Shown here one piece after another: positions 9,260 through 17,700 of a stretch of 64,000 nt of DNA; position 1 is the stretch's first letter, and every line of letters starts with the position of its first letter. The DNA is from Glaciecola petra (GTDB lineage Bacteria > Pseudomonadota > Gammaproteobacteria > Enterobacterales > Alteromonadaceae). The DNA is taken from the NCBI RefSeq assembly GCF_031846345.1, contig NZ_JAVRHX010000003.1, forward strand, positions 248,001 through 312,000. Reading direction: 5' to 3'. The notes beneath the pieces are model-generated. The model had not been told where the DNA came from. It saw only the letters and a list, made by a program, of their open reading frames with translations, and made no database searches. Made by a program: the position numbers and the translations under genes.

Positions 9260-12200
9260 ATGTTTTTTGCGCTAAGTTCAGGGTATATTATATGCATGGT
9301 AGCGCATTTTAAACAAAAGCATAATAGAGCCTTGAGCAAACATATTCGCTTATTTCAGATATTTGGGTTTATTTGTTGTTTTTTTATACAAAGCTATAGT
9401 TTTGCCAAGCAAAATGATGGGCTTATTGTGATAAACAATAATAGCAAGGATGTGCTTGTTTCTAGTCAATTTCGAGTCTATCACCAAGAAGCTCGTCAAC
9501 TTAATTTTGACGAATTCCAGCGAACAAAAAGTCTCATGCCCTATCATATATATGAAAACCCAAATTATGGTTTTGTAAACAACGGCGTCTGGTTATATGC
9601 ACGTATTGAAAATAAATCGGATATAAACGATTGGATGATACGCATTGGCAACTCTCAATTACAAGATGTTCGCTTGTATTTATTGTCTGAAGGCGAAATT
9701 ATCTATCAAGGGACAGATGGCATCAGTAATAAACAAAGTCCATACGCCACCCCTAATTTTCAAGTAAATATTCCTCAAGAGAAAATTACGGATATATACA
9801 TATATGTTCGCAATGTAAGCATGAGCCTAATGGCACCAGTGTACTTACAAACCCAACAAAAACATGCTTCTATCGAAATGGCCGAACATAGCGCATGGGG
9901 GATTTTTTATGGCGCTATCACAGTATTATTTTTTTGTGCTGGTGCATTTTTATTTTATAGTCGGCGAACCACTAGTGCAGTATATCTTGCCCATTTAGTG
10001 GTCATTTTCTTATTTCAAATTATTTGGAGTGGCCATTTTAGCTTAATGCCAACCGCGGTCATTCATTTCTTTTTGTTTTTAAAACTCGAGTCTCTCATTT
10101 TGTTAGGCACAATCACGACATCATTTTTCACACTCTTTTTAGTGCCTCCAAAACTAATTTCAAATCAACTTAAGCAAGCCATATTAGGATTAATTGCCCT
10201 ACAGTCTTTCTTTCTCCTTATTTTTTTAACTAAGTGGCTGCCTAATGGGATTGCGCCGGTTCTGACTTACTTATTGGGCTTTGGCACCATCTTATTAAAT
10301 ATTGTGGCTTATTATCGTGCACTGAAATGTGATTATTTCCCTGCAAGGCCCATGCTAGCGGGATGGATAATCGCCGTTTTCGGCTCTATTACTAGTATAT
10401 TTTTCGTTTTTGGCATTTTTTCTACCAATCATTTTCACCCAATGATCTTTCATTTTACGGTAGTAGCTCAATCAGTTGCCTCCCTACTCAGTATTGTCAT
10501 GAATAAACAGTTTCACTTGCAACAAGAAGTGAAAGAAGCACAAACCGATGCTGAAAATAATTTTTACTTAGTTGAAGAACAAAATGTACATTTAGATATC
10601 GCTCGCAAAGAGGCGGTTAAAGCGAGTGAAGTGAAATCCCAGTTTTTAGCCAATATGTCACATGAAATTAGAACGCCATTGAATGCTATTATTGGTTTTA
10701 GTAAAGAATTAGAGGCTCGTCCAAATATAGCGGAGCATGATGAACATGTGCGTATCATCAATGCGTCTGCCACTGATTTACTGACTGTTGTCAACGACAT
10801 CTTAGACTTTTCAAAAATGGAGGCAGGCAAGCTTACACTCAATATTAAACCGTTTTCTCCCAGAGATTTACTAGAAGACGTTGCCGCGTTAATGTCCAAA
10901 TCTGCCCACTTGAAGCAACTAGAATTTATTTTTGACGTAAAAGATCTGCCGCCATATTTATTAGGTGACGGATTTAAAATAAAGCAGCTATTGAGTAATT
11001 TATTAAGTAACGCACTAAAATTTACTAATTATGGGCATATCACCTTACGTGCTCGCACATCAAACGTAACGGAGACCCATTGCAACATCGAGTTTCACGT
11101 ACAAGACACAGGTATTGGTATTCTTGAAGAAGACATGAAAAAGCTCTTTACTGCTTTCCACCAATTAGACGATGAATTAAACCGTTCTTTTCAGGGAACT
11201 GGCTTAGGTTTAGTGATTTGCCAAGAGCTTACAAGCTTGATGAGTGGCACAATAAAAGTACTGAGTTCACCTACAAAAGGCAGTACTTTTATTGCGTCAA
11301 TTCCGTTTAAAATTGATACATCAACCACTCATGCTTCGCTGGCGTCCAAATTTACCGATCAAACTGCCTATATATTCGATAATTGGCAACCTTCAAAAGA
11401 AACAAACATACAAACCCTCGAGGCCGCTGGTTTTTCAGTAATTAGCGTAGACAGTATTGCCGAAATTGAAAAACTCAATGTAGGACAGGCCTTTGTATTT
11501 GTATCAATACCATATCAGTCGATTGACGAGCGAAGTACCATAATAGAAAAATTAAGTGTTATGTCATTAGAAAATCTAGTGTTGTTATTTTCTGGTCCAT
11601 CACCTACAAGCCAACAAATCAATAAAGTAAGAAACTTCCCCAAATTAATCCGTTTGCCATTAAGTACTAGAAAATTAAATGATATCGACAAAAGCCAAAT
11701 TACCGATCATCCAAGTGAAGAACGTAGCAAGTTAGCAATTCTTCCGGATATTCGCATACTTGCGGTGGACGACATGGAATTAAACTTACGCCTTTTAGAT
11801 ACTTGGCTCACTCATTCAAAAGTTTCTTTAGATTTAGCTTACAGCGGTGAAAGTGCTATTGAATTATGTCAGACCTTTGAATACGATTTGATTTTGATGG
11901 ACATACAAATGCCTAGCATGGATGGCATAGAAGCCACCAGTCATATAAGAAAATCTGAGCTCAATATTGGTACCCCAATTATTGCCGTCACCGCCCATGC
12001 ACTTGAGTCTCAAAAGCAACACTTTTTAGATTCAGGTTTGGATGACTTCTTAGCAAAACCGATTAATTTAGATAATCTAATTGGGTTAGTGAATACTTGG
12101 TGCCCGTCTATTGAAAATGATATTGACAATAATAGCGATACCGAAGTGTTTAAACCTGCTGTTGACTGGGCGATGGCTAAAGAAAGAACAAGCAATAAAG

Positions 12201-12514
12201 CAGATGAAGCATTCAAATTTTTAGATGACTTTGTTAGCCAATTAAAAGACTTTGCGGTGACAATAGAGCAAGCATGGGAACAGCAAAACAGTCAGTTGTT
12301 AAAAGATGAAGTGCATAAGGTACATGGTGCATGTTATTACACTGGGCTACCAAGACTAGAAGAATGTTGTCAGAAAACTGAGACGCTACTTAAAACCACG
12401 CCATTAGAAAAGAACTCAAAAGCTATCTCAACCTTACTTTTCGAAATAGAACAAACTATCGAAGTGTGGTCAGCTACCCGTAAAAATTACATGTCTAAAA
12501 GTAAAGATAAATGA
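9260..12514 (+). CDS. BarA-type hybrid sensor histidine kinase with 7TMR-DISM sensor
   Basis: About 1084 residues. Order: signal segment (ending near SYSFAKQND), a periplasmic 7TMR-DISM extracellular domain (about 50-185), seven membrane helices (about 205-410), coiled coil, HisKA with phospho-accepting His in SHEIRTPLNA (about 467), HATPase (NLLSNALKF, DTGIG, GTGLGL), a degenerate receiver-like stretch (about 695-815), a true receiver with Asp in LMDIQMPSMDG (about 879), and Hpt with His in HKVHGACYYTG (about 1019). The Hpt closely resembles that of BarA/GacS, so the output is probably a UvrY/GacA regulator and CsrA control. The sensor half is like RetS/LadS. An in-frame ATG at 9296 could be the real start. 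It overlaps rlmA by 4 bp. Confidence 0.88.
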   Translation: MFFALSSGYIICMVAHFKQKHNRALSKHIRLFQIFGFICCFFIQSYSFAKQNDGLIVINNNSKDVLVSSQFRVYHQEARQLNFDEFQRTKSLMPYHIYENPNYGFVNNGVWLYARIENKSDINDWMIRIGNSQLQDVRLYLLSEGEIIYQGTDGISNKQSPYATPNFQVNIPQEKITDIYIYVRNVSMSLMAPVYLQTQQKHASIEMAEHSAWGIFYGAITVLFFCAGAFLFYSRRTTSAVYLAHLVVIFLFQIIWSGHFSLMPTAVIHFFLFLKLESLILLGTITTSFFTLFLVPPKLISNQLKQAILGLIALQSFFLLIFLTKWLPNGIAPVLTYLLGFGTILLNIVAYYRALKCDYFPARPMLAGWIIAVFGSITSIFFVFGIFSTNHFHPMIFHFTVVAQSVASLLSIVMNKQFHLQQEVKEAQTDAENNFYLVEEQNVHLDIARKEAVKASEVKSQFLANMSHEIRTPLNAIIGFSKELEARPNIAEHDEHVRIINASATDLLTVVNDILDFSKMEAGKLTLNIKPFSPRDLLEDVAALMSKSAHLKQLEFIFDVKDLPPYLLGDGFKIKQLLSNLLSNALKFTNYGHITLRARTSNVTETHCNIEFHVQDTGIGILEEDMKKLFTAFHQLDDELNRSFQGTGLGLVICQELTSLMSGTIKVLSSPTKGSTFIASIPFKIDTSTTHASLASKFTDQTAYIFDNWQPSKETNIQTLEAAGFSVISVDSIAEIEKLNVGQAFVFVSIPYQSIDERSTIIEKLSVMSLENLVLLFSGPSPTSQQINKVRNFPKLIRLPLSTRKLNDIDKSQITDHPSEERSKLAILPDIRILAVDDMELNLRLLDTWLTHSKVSLDLAYSGESAIELCQTFEYDLILMDIQMPSMDGIEATSHIRKSELNIGTPIIAVTAHALESQKQHFLDSGLDDFLAKPINLDNLIGLVNTWCPSIENDIDNNSDTEVFKPAVDWAMAKERTSNKADEAFKFLDDFVSQLKDFAVTIEQAWEQQNSQLLKDEVHKVHGACYYTGLPRLEECCQKTETLLKTTPLEKNSKAISTLLFEIEQTIEVWSATRKNYMSKSKDK

Positions 12515-13368
12515 CGTCTTTTAACTGGCAGTGCCCCCTATGCCAGGAGGCACTAAAAGAAACCAAGCATGATTGGCGCTGCCATAATAAACATGCTTTT
12601 GACAAAGCTAAAGAAGGCTATGTAAATTTACTTCTGCCCAACCAAAAAAACAGCAAAGCTCCAGGAGACAGTCCCGAAATGGTCTTGGCAAGGCGTTCGT
12701 TTTTAAACGAAGGACATTATTACCCACTTGCACAAGCGATAGCTGAAACTATCAAAGGACTCACGAGAAACAAGATGTCAGCAAGCGGTATCAAGCCAAC
12801 AAGTGCAACACCTAATATTTTTGACCTCGGGTGTGGAGAAGGTTATTACCTATACACAATAAAAGCGATACTCCACGATGAGCTAAAAGCACATTATGGT
12901 GGTATAGACATCTCTAAAAAAGCAGTACAAAAAGCAGCAAAACGAAACACAAATAAACAATTTGCTGTAGCAAGCACCTTTAACTTACCATTAAGTGATG
13001 ATAGTCAAGATATTGCGATTCAAATATTCGCACCTTCAAAAACCAGTGAGCTCGCACGAGTATTAAAAACTAAAGCGTTTTGGATTTGGGTAAACCCGCA
13101 TACAGAACACTTAAAAGAGCTTAAACATTTAGTCTATGACCAACCCAAATTGCATAATACTGAGCTTGAACTACCGCAAGGTTTTGAGCTAATTAATAAG
13201 CAAATACTCAATTATAAAATAAATCTAGCAGAGCCTGAACAACGAGCAAACTTATTGATGATGACTCCGTTTTATTGGAGCATTTCTCAAAACAAAAAAG
13301 ACTTGTTAAAGCGGTCTTTAACGGATGTCACTATTAATTTTGATATCCAGCTTTTACAAAAGAAGTAA
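12511..13368 (+). CDS. rlmA: 23S rRNA (guanine-745-N1)-methyltransferase
   Basis: SAM-dependent methylation of G745 in 23S rRNA. 285 residues. An N-terminal zinc ribbon (CPLC...C..H, residues about 7-30) recognises the RNA; the following KEGYVNLLLPNQK and GDSPEMVLARRSFLNEGHYYPLA are hallmarks of RlmA. The SAM site is FDLGCGEGYYL. The ATG overlaps the kinase stop in an ATGA arrangement, indicating translational coupling to an unrelated sensor gene. The ending is typical. Confident on homology. Confidence 0.93.
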   Translation: MTSFNWQCPLCQEALKETKHDWRCHNKHAFDKAKEGYVNLLLPNQKNSKAPGDSPEMVLARRSFLNEGHYYPLAQAIAETIKGLTRNKMSASGIKPTSATPNIFDLGCGEGYYLYTIKAILHDELKAHYGGIDISKKAVQKAAKRNTNKQFAVASTFNLPLSDDSQDIAIQIFAPSKTSELARVLKTKAFWIWVNPHTEHLKELKHLVYDQPKLHNTELELPQGFELINKQILNYKINLAEPEQRANLLMMTPFYWSISQNKKDLLKRSLTDVTINFDIQLLQKK

Positions 13369-13450
13369 GCTAATACTCGTATTTATTACATTCATTAAAA
13401 GAGCTTTCTTGCACCCTTATTAGACAAATTGTTACGGTTTATTATTTTTC

Positions 13451-13468
13451 AGTGTACAAGTGTACGCT
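13451..13468. promoter_or_regulatory. Small GTACA/TGTAC palindrome upstream of trhA
   Basis: GTACA-AG-TGTAC lies 40-55 bp before the chosen trhA start. The arms are perfect and two flanking pairs also match. It could be a repressor site, but the sequence is short and no regulator gene lies beside it. Confidence 0.2.
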
Positions 13469-13507
13469 GAAACTTTATACTGTAAAATCCCAACTGAGAA
13501 TAATTGC

Positions 13508-14158
13508 ATGCTTCCCTTAAAACACCACAGCGTAGATCCAAATTCATATTCCCTTTTAGAAGAAAAATTGAATGTTACGAGCCATTTTTTTGGTTTTTTG
13601 TTAGCGCTGCTTGGTTTATTTCTTTTATCGAGTAAATCAGTTTCTACTACAGAATCCGTCTCTACTACGGTATATGGGACAAGTCTCGCTTTTATGTTTT
13701 TATCTTCATCAATCTATCATTTTACGAGCCACAAAGATTGGCGACTATTACTTAGAAAAGTCGACCATACTGCTATTTATTTGTTAATCGCAGGTACCTA
13801 TACTCCGTTTTTAGTGCTCACGGTAGGCGGAACTTGGGGATGGATTGGTTTGGGCATAATCTGGGCGGTTGGGCTTTCAGGCATTTTGTTTAAACTCACC
13901 ATTGGTCACAAATATCCAAAAATAGGCGTCACCACCTATGCAATTATGGGATGGTTATCGCTATTTTTAATATATCCTATTTATCAAGGCTTATCGGGCG
14001 CTGGATTTACTTTGCTGCTTATGGGGGGGATTTGCTATAGCGCCGGTATTCCTTTGTATATGATGAAAAAGCGACACTACTCGCATGCTCTATGGCACTT
14101 AGCAGTTGTTGCGGGTGCAGCCTGTCACTTTTTTGCCATTTATTCGCACGTCATTTAA
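13508..14158 (+). CDS. trhA: Haemolysin III / PAQR-family membrane protein
   Basis: A seven-helix inner-membrane protein of about 216 residues in the HlyIII/TrhA (PAQR-related) family, linked in some bacteria to membrane-lipid homeostasis. The metal-site residues expected for the family are present: Ser and His in SSSIYHFTSH, Asp/His in KVDHTAIYLLIAGTYTPF, and the final H...H in HALWHLAVVAGAACHFF. I prefer the ATG at 13508 over an in-frame GTG at 13460, because the extra N-terminus is not family-like and GAGAA precedes 13508. It is followed by a strong terminator. Confidence 0.85.
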   Translation: MLPLKHHSVDPNSYSLLEEKLNVTSHFFGFLLALLGLFLLSSKSVSTTESVSTTVYGTSLAFMFLSSSIYHFTSHKDWRLLLRKVDHTAIYLLIAGTYTPFLVLTVGGTWGWIGLGIIWAVGLSGILFKLTIGHKYPKIGVTTYAIMGWLSLFLIYPIYQGLSGAGFTLLLMGGICYSAGIPLYMMKKRHYSHALWHLAVVAGAACHFFAIYSHVI

Positions 14159-14171
14159 AGCTTAGATATAA

Positions 14172-14200
14172 AAAAACCGGACATTTAATATCCGGTTTTT
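14172..14200. terminator. Bidirectional intrinsic terminator
   Basis: AAAAACCGGA...TCCGGTTTTT forms a 10-bp stem with a 9-base loop and U-runs in both directions. It sits between the converging trhA and the cohesin-like gene, so it can end both transcripts. Confidence 0.9.
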
Positions 14201-14234
14201 ATTCACACTATCTGTTTCCTACTTTACGTAAGGA

Positions 14235-14768
14235 TTATCCTTTGCGACGAAAGCCTGCTATTAAGGCAACACCGATCGACAATAAAGCAATACTCGCTGG
14301 TGCTGATACTTGACTTATCGTTGCATCAACTGACGCGGTATCGTCGACTACTAATACACCTGCGCCAAAAAAGTCTTCAAAGAATACATTTTCAAGCGAA
14401 AATACTGCAGCTCCGACAGCGGTAGCGACAAAGTCAAACTCGACGAAAAAGTTACCATCTTGTGTACCAACAAAATCGAGAAAACCAATGCCTACAAAAC
14501 CCATGTCATCTGCAATGGTTAAAAAGGTATCAATACCATCATCTGGTAAGTCTGAAGACTCACTGCCAGCCACAAAGTCTAACAAACTATCATCAAAGAT
14601 AAAGTCGAAGCTAAACGTATCGAATGGGTCAAAATTATCGAGTTTCAAAGTGACAGTGATATTGTCACCGACTGAAACATCTTCACCGCCATTTAAGTCT
14701 ATATTAATTACATTAGCAAAACTCTGCATGCTACATAATAAAGCAAATACTGCTATTAGTTTTTTCAT
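14235..14768 (-). CDS. Cohesin-like secreted protein with PEP-CTERM-like tail
   Basis: 177 residues from the ATG at 14768 (MKKLIAVFALLCSMQSFA signal peptide; AAGGTAG upstream). The upstream in-frame start at 14801 lacks such a site and would overlap the nuclease gene. The mature part (about 20-150) is an acidic beta domain with the cohesin pattern VSVGDNITVTLKLDN followed by FDTFSFDFIFDDSLLDFV. The end is VSAPAS, then a hydrophobic helix, then RRKG: the variant PEP-CTERM tail common in Alteromonadales, which an exosortase elsewhere in the genome would process. It lies 20 bp behind the dockerin-bearing nuclease, so it may bind that protein at the cell surface. Cohesin identity is from pattern only. 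Confidence 0.7.
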   Translation of the reverse strand: MKKLIAVFALLCSMQSFANVINIDLNGGEDVSVGDNITVTLKLDNFDPFDTFSFDFIFDDSLLDFVAGSESSDLPDDGIDTFLTIADDMGFVGIGFLDFVGTQDGNFFVEFDFVATAVGAAVFSLENVFFEDFFGAGVLVVDDTASVDATISQVSAPASIALLSIGVALIAGFRRKG

Positions 14769-14788
14769 TCTTACTACTACCTTTTTAA

Positions 14789-17700
14789 TTATCGAGCACA
14801 ACGGCTACGAGTACATAAGCTGCGCATAGCGCGAGCATCTCTAATGTCCACCACACCATCTTCATTCAGGTCGAACGCAATATCTATGTCCTGCCTTCTC
14901 AAAATAGCGCGCATGAACGCACGAATATCGTCTGTATCTACATCACCGTCACCATCAAAGTCGCCTTTGACCGTTAGGGCTTGAATATCTAATGACACTA
15001 ATACCGGATCATGATCTGACATTCGGTAAGGGTCGGCTGAATAGAAACTCTCTAATTGTGTATCAGACTTAAATTCAACATTATAATCTAATGCTCTTGG
15101 CTCGTCAGAATTGATATGCCACTCAGCAACATCTACAACACTTTCGACTATTAAATCGTTGCCTAGCACGTGGTCTAAATAGCCAAAGAGTCCATTAAAT
15201 ACATATGAATATGCAGCATCACCATTAAATGAATTTATCAAGTTAGTAAATCCAGCATTTTCCAACTCAGTAATGGGATCTTCTTTTGCGTAAGCATTTA
15301 AATCACCAATAATTAAGGTAGGCGTGTCGGCAAAATTAGCATCCAAGAACGCTAATACCGCTTGAGCTGCCCTTACACGAGTTAGATTACAAGAACCTTG
15401 TCCTGTGGTGAGGTCATCATCTCCAGGAATCGGACCATCATCATCATCACATTGACTACCCTTAGAGCGGAAATGGTTTACGCTTACCGTAAGCTCTGCA
15501 CCATTTTCAACTAACGCAAATTTTTGCACAATGGTTGGTCTGTTAGCTCGTTCGTCAAATAAAGGACCAAACTCATCACTAATCGAATTGGCGCTCCCTA
15601 AAACGGCTAAGTCGCCCACAGGTGCAACCACACTAGGCTTATAAAGCATAGCAACCATAATTGCATCCGTTCCTAAAGTGCTACCTGCATCAGCGAAGGT
15701 ATAAACTTGGGAACCTAGTTCTGCATTGATAGCATCAACAAGATCACGAATCGCAGAGCCTTCACCAAAGCCATTGTTTTCGACTTCCATCAGACCAACG
15801 ATATCAGCGTCCATAGTTGCGATAGCTGCTACCGTTTTGGCTTTTTGTCGCGCAAACTCTTCTGCACTATCTGCGCCTCGGCAGCCCAAATCGTTAGGTC
15901 CACATAGATTGCCATTTTCATCTATGGTAGTGAAGTAATTGAGTACGTTCAAACTTGCGACGGTCAAATTGCCAGCAGTTAAAACCGGGCTTTCTTCACG
16001 TTCATTGCTTGCAACAATGGTTGGATATACCGTTGGAATGACCCTGTAGTTGCTGAAACTAAAGTCCAATACACCTGTTAAGTCAGTGACTGTGTCACCA
16101 TTTCTCAGCGTATTATTAGCAGAGAAACCGCCTGCAGGATAAATAACATCTTCCGGATTCTGGCCATTTACACCATCATCCAACAATACCGTGTTAAGTT
16201 CGTTTTCAGCATCTAAAGCAAGCGCCTCTGGTGAACCCGGGCTAAATTGATTAGTCGGAGTAAACAAACGTTTGCTTGACAAACTAACTTCACCAAAACG
16301 AGCGAGGTTGAAATTATCAGAAACAACTAATTCAGAAGCCGCACTTACTAACATACCTTCCAGGGTTTCAGCCTGCGAGGCATTGGCAAAAGGCAACGAC
16401 AATGACGACGAACTCACCGACGAGTCAAAGTCCACGCATTCAACAAAACTATCAATGACATTAAGTTGAGTCCGGTCGAAGAATTCTTCAACTGTTCCAA
16501 TCACTCTGACAACCGAATTTGATAGAGGTAACACATCGCCGCCAGTATATGCGACAAATAGACCTTCAGAAGTAGTAGGGTCAGCGTCTACATCAGCGTC
16601 TTGCTCTTGAAGGAAAAAGCCTCCTAGTGCTGGGACAACTGCCGTAACTGTAGCTTCGACAACATGTACTTGGCCTAATAAAGGTGACTCATCTCCACTG
16701 CCTTGGATTGCACTAATTAAGGTAGCCGAGTCACCACATATGCCAATTTGATTGTCACCGCCGCCATCTCCGCCACCATTATCACCTGACCCAAAACTTT
16801 GATCATTGTTAATCGCACCAAAGGTGTTTGCTGCTGGCGCCTGCCATGTAAAGTCATCATACCCAAAGCCGTTACCAGATAACTGAAGTGATTGACCTAC
16901 TGGAGTACTGCTCGCTTCACTCACACCAATATCTGTGCTTGTCATGCCTTGAGCCGGACCATTTACTGCTTCAAAACTGCCTTCGTAACTCAAAAACTGA
17001 ATAACAGACTGATCAGCCGCTACAAGTGCCAAACCATCTGGCCCACCATTTTGTATGCCTGAGATATCAAAAGACAGCGTTCCAAAACCATTTTGCTGGT
17101 TTGGTATCACACCTGTTAGCCCGACTGTTCTATAAACACTGCGTTGACTGCTAGAACCGTTGTATAAAACCAAACTCAAATTGCTTACATCACTTCCTGC
17201 CAAACCTGCAATTTCAATCGCTTCGCCAACATCTCCGCCACTATTGTCATAATGAATTTCATTTACAAATGGAGATGGTGCAACGAATGTTTGACCATTA
17301 TTAACGCCATCAAACGTATTTTCTGCCGCGGCTTGCCAAGTAAAATCTTCGTATCTAAATCCAGTTCCAGAAAGCTGTAAAGACTGACCTACTGGTGTAC
17401 TGCTTGCTTCTGACACACCAATATCAGTGCTAGTCATTCCTTCAGCAGGGCCGCTTGCTGCTTCAAAACTACCCTCATAACTCAGGAATTGGATTACCAC
17501 GCCTTCGGCATCCACTAAAGCTAGACCATCAGGTCCACCATTTTGTAGACCAGAAGTAGCAAAAGAAATAGTACCAAAATTACCTTGTTGATTTCCGATT
17601 ACACCACTTAAGTCAATCGTTCTATATACGGAACGTTGTGAACTAGAACCGTTGTAAAGCGCAAGCGTCATACCACTCAAATCAGTCCCAGCTGGACCCG

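Noticed and set aside
14488..14829. Plus-strand open frame opposite the cohesin-like gene
   Set aside because: Antisense shadow; composition explained by the acidic protein on the other strand.
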